Positions 44,516-54,234 of a DNA stretch of 64,000 nt are shown here, piece after piece (positions within the stretch are counted from its first letter, which is position 1; the number at the start of each line of letters is the position of its first letter). Made by a program: the position numbers and the translations under genes. Below the pieces are notes generated by a model. It had not been told where the DNA came from. It saw nothing but the letters and a program-made list of their open reading frames with translations, and did not search any database. Source of the stretch: Pseudomonas sp. ADAK13 (GTDB lineage: Bacteria; Pseudomonadota; Gammaproteobacteria; Pseudomonadales; Pseudomonadaceae). The stretch is taken from NCBI RefSeq assembly GCF_012935715.1, contig NZ_CP052860.1, positions 3,162,001 to 3,226,000 on the forward strand, read 5' to 3'.

Positions 44516-45454
44516 TTAAATAAGTCCACGCTGGATCAGTACCTGATGGGCCGACAACGGGTCTTCGGCCAGGAGCAGTTCAGGAATGTCTTGGGTTAAT
44601 ACGGACAGCTCGGCCTGGTGGATGCATACCGTTGGTCCGGTTATCAGTTTTGGGCAACTGAAACCGCTCAACAGTTTGCCCAGCGCCGGCACATGCAGGG
44701 CCTTGCTCGAATACAGCAACACCGCGCGGGGTTGCAGGTGCTCGACGGCCAGGGCCAGTTCGCCGGCCGGCAAGGGCCAGTCGAAGACTTCCACCGGGCA
44801 ATCAGCGCTGCTGGCCAGCCAGGCGGTGAGCCACAGGTGCGGCTCCAGCGGCAGGTCGGAATGATTGACCAGCAGCAACGGCGCACCGTTGAGCTGGCGG
44901 TTGTTGTGATACATCCGCGCACCGAATTTGCTGCGCAGCCAGGAATAGAAAAACACCCGTTCCATCTGCGCGCCGAATTGGCCTTGCCAGCGCAGTTCAA
45001 GCTCCTTGAGCAACGGCAGCAGAAGTTGCTCGCACAGGGTGCGCGGCGGGTACAGCGCCATGGCCTGGTTGAAGGCGTCATCCACCCGGCGCTCGGCCAG
45101 TTCGCTGATGGCCTGCAACAGCTGCTGGCGCCGGTTGTGCCATTCGTTTTCCACCGGCGGTTCGCTGGTGCTGTGCGCGGTGTCGATCAGGCCCTTGACC
45201 TGGCTGACCGGCACACCGCGGTTTAGCCAGGTCAGGATGGTATGGATGCGCTGCACGTGCTCGGCGGAAAACAGCCGGTGCCCCTTGGGCGTGCGCTGGG
45301 GCACGATCAGGCCGTAACGCCGTTCCCAGGCGCGCAGGGTCACCGCGTTGACGCCGGTCTGGCGCGCCACTTCGCGGATCGGCAGCCAGCCTTCTTGCAG
45401 GGCTTGGGCGAAATCTTCGCCGGGGTCATTGTCGTCTTGCAGGGAAACATTCAT
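44516..45454 (-). CDS. MerR-family LitR/CarH-like regulator, class II type (PplR-like), gene 2
   Basis: 312 residues: MerR HTH (about 24-93, LPIREVARQTGVNAVTLRAW and KGHRLFSAEHVQRIHTIL) and a C-terminal region with the cobalamin-regulator fold (LLLPLLKELELRWQGQFGAQ, about 150). In B12-binding LitR/CarH the position after the conserved Glu is His (EH); here it is Arg (QMERVFF), and the DxHxxG lower-ligand motif is not seen. This fits class II LitR, which does not use B12 and in P. putida works with LOV photoreceptors. No LOV gene is in the window. Starts three bases after the DUF1722 stop. Confidence 0.85.
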   Translation of the reverse strand: MNVSLQDDNDPGEDFAQALQEGWLPIREVARQTGVNAVTLRAWERRYGLIVPQRTPKGHRLFSAEHVQRIHTILTWLNRGVPVSQVKGLIDTAHSTSEPPVENEWHNRRQQLLQAISELAERRVDDAFNQAMALYPPRTLCEQLLLPLLKELELRWQGQFGAQMERVFFYSWLRSKFGARMYHNNRQLNGAPLLLVNHSDLPLEPHLWLTAWLASSADCPVEVFDWPLPAGELALAVEHLQPRAVLLYSSKALHVPALGKLLSGFSCPKLITGPTVCIHQAELSVLTQDIPELLLAEDPLSAHQVLIQRGLI

Positions 45455-45457
45455 GGG

Positions 45458-46429
45458 TTAAATCGCATTACGCAGGCTGAGGTTTTCCGGGTGCGGTTGC
45501 AGGTAGGCCTGCTGCGCGATGTAGCGGTCCGGATGCTGGCGAAAGTGGTGCTTGAGCAGGGTCAGCGGCACCACCAGCGGCACGATGCCCTGGCGGTATT
45601 GGCCTATGAGGGTCTGCACTTCCTGTTTGTCTTCGGCGCTGATGGCTTGCTTGAGGTAGCCGCTGATGTGTTGCAGCACGTTGGTGTGGGTGCCGCGCGT
45701 GGCGCACTTGCTGAGGGCCGTCATCAATTCGCTGAAATAGCCGGTGGCCAGGGCATCGAGGTCGACGTCCTTGCGCATGCCGCCCAGCAGGTTGCCGAGG
45801 CTTTTGTAATGCACCGGGCTGTGGGCCATCAGCAGGTATTTGTAGCGGGAGTGAAATTCCAGCAGGCGGTGACGGGTCAGGCCTTCGGCGAGCAGGTGCT
45901 GCCAGGTGGCGTAGACGAACACCCGGGTCAGGAAATTTTCCCGTAGCACCGGGTCGTTCAGCCGACCGTCTTCTTCCACGGGCAGGTTGGGGTGGCGTGC
46001 GCAAAACGCCTGGGCGTAGATGCCGCGCCCGCCGCCGTCGATGGGCATGCCGTTGTCTTGATAGACCTTGACCCGCTCCAGGCCGCAGGACGGGGATTTC
46101 TGCATGAAGATGTAGCCGCAGAGGTCGGTGTGTTCAGCGGCCATTTGTTGGCCGTAATCGTCCAGCGGCCGGGTCACGTTGAGTTCGCGGTGCACGGTGC
46201 CGACGGCCTGAGGGTTCAGCGGGTCGCCCACCAGGCGGATGGGCTCGCGGGGAATGCCCAGGCCGATGGCGACTTCAGGGCACAGCGGCACGAAATCGAA
46301 GTACTCGGCGAGGGTCTGGCTGCACAGCTGGGATTGTTTATGCCCGCCGTTGAAGCGCACGTTCTCGCCCAGCAGGCAGGCGCTGATGGCGATTTTCGGT
46401 TTGCCGGTGGCGGGCAGGGTGCTGGGCAT
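45458..46429 (-). CDS. DUF523-DUF1722 fusion protein (YbgA-like), gene 1
   Basis: 323-residue two-domain protein: N-terminal DUF523 (AISACLLGENVRFNGGHKQS and SPSCGLERVKVY) and C-terminal DUF1722/YbgA (about 190-305, HSRYKYLLMAHSPVHYKSLG). YbgA sits next to the photolyase gene in E. coli as well, so association with phr is old; its role is unknown. I chose ATG 46429 (AGAGG upstream); the longer frame would run into the TGTACA elements. First gene of the operon. Confidence 0.87.
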   Translation of the reverse strand: MPSTLPATGKPKIAISACLLGENVRFNGGHKQSQLCSQTLAEYFDFVPLCPEVAIGLGIPREPIRLVGDPLNPQAVGTVHRELNVTRPLDDYGQQMAAEHTDLCGYIFMQKSPSCGLERVKVYQDNGMPIDGGGRGIYAQAFCARHPNLPVEEDGRLNDPVLRENFLTRVFVYATWQHLLAEGLTRHRLLEFHSRYKYLLMAHSPVHYKSLGNLLGGMRKDVDLDALATGYFSELMTALSKCATRGTHTNVLQHISGYLKQAISAEDKQEVQTLIGQYRQGIVPLVVPLTLLKHHFRQHPDRYIAQQAYLQPHPENLSLRNAI

Positions 46430-46452
46430 GGCCAAACCTCTATGAAAAATCC

Positions 46453-46476
46453 TGTACAGAGTTAAATTCCTGTACA
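46453..46476. promoter_or_regulatory. PplR/LitR-type box 1
   Basis: TGTACA at 46453-46458 and 46471-46476 separated by exactly 12 bases, 24 bases before the first gene of the photolyase operon. Exact match to T(G/A)TACA-N12-TGTA(C/T)A, the PplR1 site I recall from P. putida. Confidence 0.7.
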
Positions 46477-46502
46477 ACTTAATCTCATCATAGGTTTGAA
46501 GC

Positions 46503-46526
46503 TGTACAAGTCAAATAATTTGTACA
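46503..46526. promoter_or_regulatory. PplR/LitR-type box 2
   Basis: A second exact TGTACA-N12-TGTACA (46503-46508 and 46521-46526), 26 bases from box 1. On the minus strand a TTGACT -35-like hexamer lies within its spacer (46509-46514), so binding would overlap the promoter. Confidence 0.7.
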
Positions 46527-46542
46527 GGTATTTTCGGAATGG

Positions 46543-47771
<1,229 letters not shown>

Positions 47772-47790
47772 CTACGCCGACACCAATAGC

Positions 47791-47814
47791 TGTACAATAT
47801 TGTTTTTTGGTATA
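47791..47814. promoter_or_regulatory. PplR/LitR-type box 3 (one mismatch)
   Basis: TGTACA at 47791-47796, 12 bases, then GGTATA at 47809-47814 (consensus TGTATA, one mismatch). Lies 50 bases before the renalase-like start, in the region shared with the divergent TIGR01777-hemH genes. Confidence 0.55.
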
Positions 47815-47849
47815 AGTTTTGGCGTACCTGATCGTTTGGCGTGACCTAT

Positions 47850-47871
47850 GGTTAAACCTGAAGGTTTAACC
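47850..47871. promoter_or_regulatory. Perfect 9-base-arm hairpin/dyad
   Basis: GGTTAAACC-TGAA-GGTTTAACC, AT-rich, in the divergent promoter region before the TIGR01777-hemH genes. Candidate operator; no T tail, and no gene ends here, so not a terminator. Confidence 0.5.
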
Positions 47872-47898
47872 AGCGTTGCGCCCGATTAAAACATCCCT

Positions 47899-47913
47899 GT
47901 CTATAAAATAGAC
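47899..47913. promoter_or_regulatory. Palindrome near the TIGR01777-hemH promoter
   Basis: GTCTATAAAATAGAC, perfect six-base arms around AAA, 37 bases before the TIGR01777 start codon; the TATAAA core could itself be the -10 region. Confidence 0.45.
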
Positions 47914-47950
47914 TAACGGTGGTCGGCGAACGTTACACGAGGAACAACTC

Positions 47951-48850
47951 ATGCACATTTTGCTGACCGGCGGTACGGGTTTGATCGGCCGTCAACTCTG
48001 CCAATACTGGCTTGCCCAGGGCCATCGCCTTACGGTCTGGAGCCGCCATCCCGAACAAGTGGCTAAATTGTGCGGTGCCCAGGTGCACGGCATTGCCCGC
48101 CTGCAAGATGTAAACGAGCCGGTGGATGCCGTGGTCAACCTGGCCGGCGCGCCGATTGCCGACCGCCCCTGGACCCATAAACGCAAGGCGCTGCTGTGGA
48201 GCAGCCGTATCGGTCTCACCGAAACGTTGTTGGCCTGGCTTGAGGGCCTTGAGCAAAAACCGGCGGTGTTGATCTCCGGCTCTGCGGTGGGTTGGTACGG
48301 CGACGGCGGCGAGCGTGAGCTGACCGAAGACAGTGGCCCGGTGCAGGACGACTTTGGCAGCCAGTTATCGATCGCCTGGGAAGAAACGGCCCAGCGCGCC
48401 GAAGCATTGGGGATCCGTGTGGTACTGGTGCGAACCGGGTTGGTGCTGGCAGCCGAGGGCGGCTTTTTGTCGCGGCTGTTGCTGCCGTTCAAACTGGCGC
48501 TGGGCGGGCCTATCGGCAATGGTCGGCAGTGGATGCCGTGGGTCCATATAAAGGATCAAATCGCCCTGATTGATTTTCTTCTGCACAAGGAAGGCGCCAG
48601 CGGTCCTTATAATGCCTGCGCGCCACACCCGGTGCGCAACCTTGAGTTCGCCAAGACCCTGGGCAAGGTGCTGCACCGCCCGGCGTTCATGCCCATGCCG
48701 GCGTTTGCCTTGCGCATCGGCCTGGGTGAGTTGTCGGGCTTGTTGCTGGGTGGCCAGCGGGCGTTGCCGCAGCGGCTGTTGGCAGCCGGTTTCACTTTCC
48801 AGTTCACTGAGTTGCACGCGGCCCTGGACGACTTGTCCAGCCGCCTCTAG
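47951..48850 (+). CDS. TIGR01777-family NAD-dependent epimerase/dehydratase-like protein
   Basis: 299-residue extended SDR of the YfcH/SulA-like family: [20 protein letters not shown] at the N terminus, [20 protein letters not shown] with the conserved YG, and the C-terminal DUF1731 region ([20 protein letters not shown]). Enzymatic activity is unknown. GAGGAA ribosome site at good spacing. Fourteen bases before hemH and probably co-transcribed. Confidence 0.9.
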   Translation: MHILLTGGTGLIGRQLCQYWLAQGHRLTVWSRHPEQVAKLCGAQVHGIARLQDVNEPVDAVVNLAGAPIADRPWTHKRKALLWSSRIGLTETLLAWLEGLEQKPAVLISGSAVGWYGDGGERELTEDSGPVQDDFGSQLSIAWEETAQRAEALGIRVVLVRTGLVLAAEGGFLSRLLLPFKLALGGPIGNGRQWMPWVHIKDQIALIDFLLHKEGASGPYNACAPHPVRNLEFAKTLGKVLHRPAFMPMPAFALRIGLGELSGLLLGGQRALPQRLLAAGFTFQFTELHAALDDLSSRL

Positions 48851-48864
48851 AAATAGGATGTTGC

Positions 48865-49890
48865 ATGACGGATCACGCGTTGTTATTGGTCAACCTGGGT
48901 TCACCGGCGTCCACTTCGGTGGCGGATGTGCGCAGCTACCTTAATCAATTCCTGATGGACCCTTACGTCATCGACCTGCCGTGGCCGGTGCGGCGTTTGC
49001 TGGTGTCGCTGATCCTGATCAAGCGCCCCGAGCAGTCGGCCCACGCCTACGCCTCGATCTGGTGGGACGAAGGCTCGCCGCTGGTGGTCCTCAGCCGTCG
49101 CCTGCAACAACAAATGACTTCGCAATGGACCCAGGGCCCGGTGGAACTGGCGATGCGTTATGGCGAACCGTCGATTGAAACGGTGCTTGTGCGATTGGCC
49201 GGCCAGGGCATCAGGAAAGTCACCCTGGCGCCGTTGTACCCACAGTTTGCCGACAGCACCGTGACCACGGTGATTGAAGAAGCCCGGCGCGTGGTGCGGG
49301 ACAAAAAGCTGGCGATCGAATTTTCGATTCTGCAGCCGTTTTACGATCAGCCGGAATACCTTGATGCGCTGGCCAACAGTGCCAGGGCCTACGTGGAGCA
49401 GGATTTCGATCATCTGCTGCTGAGTTTCCACGGCTTGCCCGAGCGTCACCTGAAAAAGCTCGACCCTACCGGGCAACACTGTTTCAAGGACGCCAACTGT
49501 TGCCAGAACGCCTCTCCCGAGGTGCTTGCCACCTGCTATCGCGCCCAATGCTTCAGCGTTGCGCGGGATTTTGCCGAGCGCCTGGGCTTGCCGGAGGGCA
49601 AGTGGTCGGTGGCGTTCCAGTCGCGATTGGGGCGGGCCAAGTGGATCGAACCCTACACCGAGGCACGCCTTGAAGCGTTGGCTCAACAAGGCGTTAAGAA
49701 GCTGCTGGTGATGTGCCCGGCGTTTGTCGCGGACTGCATCGAGACGCTGGAAGAGATTGGTGACCGCGGGCTGGAACAGTTCCGCGAGGCGGGGGGCGAG
49801 GAGTTGGTGTTGGTGCCTTGCTTGAATGACGACCCGCAGTGGGCGGTGGCGCTCAATACCTTGTGTGAAAGAGCGCCGGTTGCACTGTGA
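48865..49890 (+). CDS. hemH: Ferrochelatase
   Basis: 341-residue enzyme inserting Fe2+ into protoporphyrin IX, the last haem step. It starts [20 protein letters not shown]; the catalytic region has [20 protein letters not shown] (His about 191) and the C-terminal metal-site Glu in [16 protein letters not shown]. Protoporphyrin is phototoxic, so a position beside a light-response cluster is functionally sensible; shared regulation is not shown. Confidence 0.96.
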   Translation: MTDHALLLVNLGSPASTSVADVRSYLNQFLMDPYVIDLPWPVRRLLVSLILIKRPEQSAHAYASIWWDEGSPLVVLSRRLQQQMTSQWTQGPVELAMRYGEPSIETVLVRLAGQGIRKVTLAPLYPQFADSTVTTVIEEARRVVRDKKLAIEFSILQPFYDQPEYLDALANSARAYVEQDFDHLLLSFHGLPERHLKKLDPTGQHCFKDANCCQNASPEVLATCYRAQCFSVARDFAERLGLPEGKWSVAFQSRLGRAKWIEPYTEARLEALAQQGVKKLLVMCPAFVADCIETLEEIGDRGLEQFREAGGEELVLVPCLNDDPQWAVALNTLCERAPVAL

Positions 49891-49918
49891 TCCGATTGTC
49901 GAAACGATAGAGATCAAA

Positions 49919-50010
49919 TGTGGGAGCCGGGCTTGCCCGCGATAGCGGTGGATCAGTCACCAGATGCCTCGACTGAAAAATCGCCATCGCGGGCAAGCCC
50001 GGCTCCTACA
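49919..50010. repeat. REPIN, TGTGGGAGCCGGGCTTGCCCGCGAT family
   Basis: 25-base arms (49919-49943, 49986-50010; one mismatch) around a 42-base spacer, between the convergent hemH and DUF4198 genes. Confidence 0.88.
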
Positions 50011-50023
50011 TTGTTTTGCGGGG

Positions 50024-50743
50024 TTATTCGTGATGCGGCTCGCCCAGGAAGGTCAGTGAACTGAACAGTTCGCGAGTCGCTACATCAGCATTGTCCTTCA
50101 GCGGGATCTCCACCTGCGCCGCAATCACGTTCAGCCCTTCATTCCTCACCAGCACCTGGGCGCGGCCGTCCTTATCGGTCTCTGTGCTCAAGGTGTTCGG
50201 TGCATTGCGATAATCCCCAATCAATTTGATCCCCGCCGCCGGCTTGCCATCCAGCAGCACCCGCACCGGCAGTGACTTGCCCGGTCCTACGGTCAGCGGA
50301 TCAACTTCCGGCAAGATCAGCAGCTTGATCTGTTCCAGCTTCGGCAACTTCGCCCCCGGCTGGTAAATCGCCAGGCTGTACTTGAAGGTTTGGGTCGACT
50401 CGATCGCCCCCGGCACTTTGCTGCGGCCTTGGTTGATCCACTTCTTGTCAGCAGTCTGCGACCACATTCCGTTATCCAGCGCCACGGCCAAGACGGCCGG
50501 CGACTTGAGCGGCTTCAGGCGCGCATGGTCGGGCAGGCGTTCCACGGTCACCGGGATCATTTTGCCGCTGGCGTCATAAGCCCAGGCGCCGCTGATTTTC
50601 TGCGCCTTGAACGCATTGTCTTCGGCACCGTGGCCGTAGATCACTTCGATATTGCCGCGTCGTTGTTCGGTCCACAGGCCGTGGGCCGAGACCTGGGTGG
50701 CAAACAGCAGGCCGAGCACGGCCAGGGATTTGAAGGCTTGCAT
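50024..50743 (-). CDS. DUF4198 periplasmic protein
   Basis: 239-residue secreted protein (signal peptide to about residue 20, ...FATQVSA-H). Mature part starts HGLWTEQRRGNIEVIYGHGA and has two beta-sandwich lobes, as in DUF4198 proteins found beside nickel, cobalt or iron uptake genes. It follows the TonB receptor gene by 13 bases, so the two probably form an iron- or metal-uptake operon. His-rich C terminus EPHHE may help bind metal. Confidence 0.86.
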   Translation of the reverse strand: MQAFKSLAVLGLLFATQVSAHGLWTEQRRGNIEVIYGHGAEDNAFKAQKISGAWAYDASGKMIPVTVERLPDHARLKPLKSPAVLAVALDNGMWSQTADKKWINQGRSKVPGAIESTQTFKYSLAIYQPGAKLPKLEQIKLLILPEVDPLTVGPGKSLPVRVLLDGKPAAGIKLIGDYRNAPNTLSTETDKDGRAQVLVRNEGLNVIAAQVEIPLKDNADVATRELFSSLTFLGEPHHE

Positions 50744-50756
50744 GGGTGACGTCCTT

Positions 50757-52868
50757 TTACAGGTTGAGGGTCAGGCTGACGGTGAAATTGCGCGGCTCAC
50801 CGGGATTGACCCAGTAATTGCTGTAGGAGCGCTCGTAGTACTTTTCATCGAACAGGTTGTTGAGGTTCAGGCCCACGGTGACGTTATCGCTGGCCTTGTA
50901 GTGAGCCAGCAGGTCAACGGTGTGGTAAGCCGGTAACTCAAAGCGCCCACCGGCTTCACCCGAGCGATCGCCCACGTAGGTAAAGGCCGCGCCAAGGTCT
51001 GAGCCACGCAGCAGGCCATCTTGGAATTCATACACCCCCAGCAAGCTGGCGCTGCGTTTGGCCACGCCGAGAATCCGGCTGCCGGTGGGGATGACTTTGT
51101 CGCCTTTGGTCACTTCGGCGTCGATGTAGGCAAAGGCGCCGATCACCCGTACGGCGTCGGTCACTTGCCCGGTCAGTTGCAGGTCAAAGCCCTGGCTGCG
51201 GGCCTTGCCCATGGCGCGCTGGGTGTCGGTGGCCGGGTCCAGGGCCAGGACATTTTCCTTCTCGATATGGAAGGCGGCGAGGGTGGTGCTCAGGCGGTCG
51301 TCGAACAGTTCGCTCTTGATCCCGATTTCATAGCCCACGCCTTCTTCCGGCTTGAAGGATTTGCCGCCGGCGTCCAGGCCGTTGTTGGGTTTGAACGAAG
51401 TGGAGGCATTGGCGAATAGGCCCACCTCAGGCGTCAGCTGGTAGAGCAGGCCGGCGCGTTGGGTCAGGGCGTCGTGGGTTTGCCGGCTTTTCGCATGGTT
51501 GCGGGCGAAGTCGTCGGTGTGTTGCTCAACGTGTTCGAAACGCGCGCCAATCATCCCGCGCAGGCGGTCGGTGAAGACGATCTGGTCCTGCAGGTTCAGC
51601 GCCTGGCTTTTCACCTGTTCGAAGAAGTCGGTGCCTGAGCGTTTGCCGTTGGGTTTTGGCTGGCCGTAGACCGGGTTATAGAGGTCGACGGCATAGGGAC
51701 CGCCGGCGATGGTGGTTACCCGTTCTTTCTTGCGGTAGTCCTCGTACTCGGTGCCGATCAGCAACTCATGCTGCCAGCTGCCGATGTCGAACCGCCCGCG
51801 CAGTTCGAGTTGGGTGATGCTGTCGTGCCAACCGGTGGAGCGTTCCCGGTAGCGGCGGCTGAGGGTGTGGCCATCGGCATCCAGCGGGCGGTTTTCCGAA
51901 GCATCGCCCCACAGGCTGCCTTGTTTGTAATGACTGGCCAGGCGCAGTTGCCAGGCATCGTTGAGGTGGTGTTCGAGGGTGGCTTGCAGGCGGTTGTTGT
52001 GGTTGCGGATATCGCCGTCGTTGGGTTCGCCGAGGAAGGTCGAACGGGAGACGCCGCTCCAGTGGTTATTCGGGGCGACGATGCCACGGTCGAAAGTGGA
52101 ACGGTGGCGCACGAATTCGCTTTCCACCAGCAGGCGGGTGTCCGGGTCCAGTTGCCAGCTGATGGAGGGCGCGACGAACACCCGCTTGGCCTGCACGTGG
52201 TCGCGGAAGCTGTGGTTGTCTTCCACCGCCAGGTTGACCCGCGACAAGACGTTACCCTCGCTGTCCAGCGGTGTGTTCACGTCCAGCGCGGTGCGATAGC
52301 GGTCCCAGCTGCCGGCGCTGGTCTGCACGGTGGTGAAGGCCTCGGGCTGCGGCTTTTTGCTGACAATGTTCACCGTGCCGCCCGGATCGCCCCGGCCATA
52401 CAGGCTGGCGGCGGGGCCTTTGAGCACTTCGATGCGTTCGATATTGGCCGTGTCCGGCGTGCTCGGGTAACCGCGGTTGGCGCTGAAACCGTCCACGTAG
52501 AACTCTGACGTGGTGAAGCCGCGAACGCTGTATTCGTAAAGCGTCAGGCCGCCGAAGTTGTTCTGTTTGGACACGCCACCGGCAAACTCCAGGGCACGCT
52601 CGACGTGGGTGCTGCCCAGGTCCTTGAGCACCGAGGCGGGAATCACGCTGATGGACTGTGGGATATCGCGCAGGGCGGTGTCGGTCTTGGTAGCGCTGGC
52701 GGAGCGGGTGGCGCGATAGCCCTTGACCGGGCCGGTGGCCGATTCGTACGCCTCGCTGGTGATGCGGGTGGCGTCCAGTTCAAGCGGGGTGTTGTCTTCG
52801 GCGTAGGCTGGTTCTACCAGTAAACCCAAGGCGATTCCGGCCAGTGGGGCAAATCTTCGAGACGGCAT
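50757..52868 (-). CDS. TonB-dependent siderophore receptor
   Basis: 703-residue outer-membrane receptor. Signal peptide to about residue 23 (EPAYA-E), plug domain with TALRDIPQSISVIPASVLKD and GVSKQNNFGG...YEYSVRGF, and VLKGPAASLYGRGDPGGTVN (about 155), then a 22-strand barrel ending in aromatic F/L strands (NFTVSLTLNL). There is no N-terminal signalling domain. Siderophore type; ligand unknown. The Fur-like box upstream indicates iron repression. Start at ATG 52868; an upstream TTG is less likely. Confidence 0.9.
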   Translation of the reverse strand: MPSRRFAPLAGIALGLLVEPAYAEDNTPLELDATRITSEAYESATGPVKGYRATRSASATKTDTALRDIPQSISVIPASVLKDLGSTHVERALEFAGGVSKQNNFGGLTLYEYSVRGFTTSEFYVDGFSANRGYPSTPDTANIERIEVLKGPAASLYGRGDPGGTVNIVSKKPQPEAFTTVQTSAGSWDRYRTALDVNTPLDSEGNVLSRVNLAVEDNHSFRDHVQAKRVFVAPSISWQLDPDTRLLVESEFVRHRSTFDRGIVAPNNHWSGVSRSTFLGEPNDGDIRNHNNRLQATLEHHLNDAWQLRLASHYKQGSLWGDASENRPLDADGHTLSRRYRERSTGWHDSITQLELRGRFDIGSWQHELLIGTEYEDYRKKERVTTIAGGPYAVDLYNPVYGQPKPNGKRSGTDFFEQVKSQALNLQDQIVFTDRLRGMIGARFEHVEQHTDDFARNHAKSRQTHDALTQRAGLLYQLTPEVGLFANASTSFKPNNGLDAGGKSFKPEEGVGYEIGIKSELFDDRLSTTLAAFHIEKENVLALDPATDTQRAMGKARSQGFDLQLTGQVTDAVRVIGAFAYIDAEVTKGDKVIPTGSRILGVAKRSASLLGVYEFQDGLLRGSDLGAAFTYVGDRSGEAGGRFELPAYHTVDLLAHYKASDNVTVGLNLNNLFDEKYYERSYSNYWVNPGEPRNFTVSLTLNL

Positions 52869-52909
52869 TATAGAGCGTTCCAATAGCGATATTGAAACAA
52901 TATAACATC

Positions 52910-52928
52910 TCTAATGAGAATAATTTTC
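52910..52928. promoter_or_regulatory. Fur-like box upstream of the TonB receptor
   Basis: AATGAGAATAATTTTC (52913-52928) differs at two positions from the common Fur core AATGAGAATCATTATC. About 45 bases before the receptor start codon, where iron-dependent repression would act. Confidence 0.6.
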
Positions 52929-52976
52929 TTCTGAAATATTAGGTAACAGGAGCCCGCGAGCGGGCTCCCGAAGCCG

Positions 52977-54131
52977 TTATTCTTCTTCTTTCACCGGCGC
53001 AGGCGGCGGACGCAGGCCCACTTCTGCCTGCAGCTTGATTTCCTTGCCATTGCGCATCACCTGGATCGCCACCTTGTCGGTCGGCTTGATCCGCGCCACC
53101 TGGTTCATCGACTTGCGGCCATCGCCGGCCGGTTCGCCGTCGATGCTGAGGATCACGTCACCCAGTTGCAGGCCGGCTTTCTGCGCCGGGCCGTCGCGGA
53201 AGATCCCGGCGACCACGATGCCAGGGCGCCCGGTCAGGCCAAACGACTCGGCCAGTTCCTTGGTCAGCGGCTGCACTTCAATCCCCAGCCAGCCGCGAAT
53301 CACCTGGCCATGCTCGATGATCGACTTCATCACCTCAGTGGCCAGCTTCACCGGGATGGCGAAGCCGATCCCCTGGGAGCCGCCGGACTTGGAGAAGATC
53401 GCGGTGTTGATGCCCGTCAGGTTGCCGTTGGCATCCACCAGCGCGCCGCCGGAGTTGCCCGGGTTGATCGCCGCGTCGGTCTGGATAAAGTCTTCGTAGC
53501 TGTTGAGGCCCAGCTGGTTACGCCCGGTGGCGCTGATGATGCCCATGGTCACCGTCTGGCCGACGCCGAACGGGTTGCCGATGGCCAGTGCCACGTCACC
53601 CACGCGCAGCCCTTCGGAGCGGCCGATGGTGATCGAAGGCAGGCCTTTCAAATCGATTTTCAGTACCGCGAGGTCGGTTTCCGGGTCGCTGCCGACCACA
53701 CGGGCCAGGGTTTCCCGGCCATCGCGCAGGGCCACCACGATCTGGTCCGCGCCGGTGGTCACGTGGTTGTTGGTGAGGATGTAGCCTTCCGGGCTCATGA
53801 TCACGCCGGAGCCGAGGCTGGATTCCATGCGCCGCTGCTTGGGCCCGTTGTCGCCGAAATAGCGGCGAAATTGCGGGTCTTCAAACAGCGGGTGCGCCGG
53901 CTTGTTGATGACTTTGGTGGTGTACAGGTTGACCACGGCGGGCGCGGCGATCACCACCGCGTCGGCGTAAGTCACCGGGCCCTGTACCACCGCGCTGGTT
54001 TGTGGTGCCTGTTGCAGGTTGACATCGAAAGTCGGCAGGCCGACCAGTTGTGGATAACGCTGAATAATCAGCATCGCGATCAGCACGCCAGCCAACAATG
54101 GCCATCCAAAAAAACGCAGTGCCTTGAGCAT
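52977..54131 (-). CDS. algW: Periplasmic serine protease AlgW (DegS-type)
   Basis: 384-residue membrane-anchored protease that starts the regulated proteolysis of MucA and release of sigma factor AlgU. N-terminal anchor (residues 8-25), trypsin-like domain with His in TNNHV, Asp in ETDLAVLKID and Ser in NPGNSGGAL, and one PDZ domain (about 270-365). Near-identical architecture and position to P. aeruginosa algW, divergent from the Nif3-like gene and followed by cysD-cysNC. Confidence 0.94.
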   Translation of the reverse strand: MLKALRFFGWPLLAGVLIAMLIIQRYPQLVGLPTFDVNLQQAPQTSAVVQGPVTYADAVVIAAPAVVNLYTTKVINKPAHPLFEDPQFRRYFGDNGPKQRRMESSLGSGVIMSPEGYILTNNHVTTGADQIVVALRDGRETLARVVGSDPETDLAVLKIDLKGLPSITIGRSEGLRVGDVALAIGNPFGVGQTVTMGIISATGRNQLGLNSYEDFIQTDAAINPGNSGGALVDANGNLTGINTAIFSKSGGSQGIGFAIPVKLATEVMKSIIEHGQVIRGWLGIEVQPLTKELAESFGLTGRPGIVVAGIFRDGPAQKAGLQLGDVILSIDGEPAGDGRKSMNQVARIKPTDKVAIQVMRNGKEIKLQAEVGLRPPPAPVKEEE

Positions 54132-54234
54132 TAAGAAAAATCCTGACAGGTTGCAGGGGACGGGAGAGCGCCCATAATGTCGCGCATTATACGAGGCCGT
54201 GAGCGCCTCTGAACGGGATATTTAGGAGTCTTTT

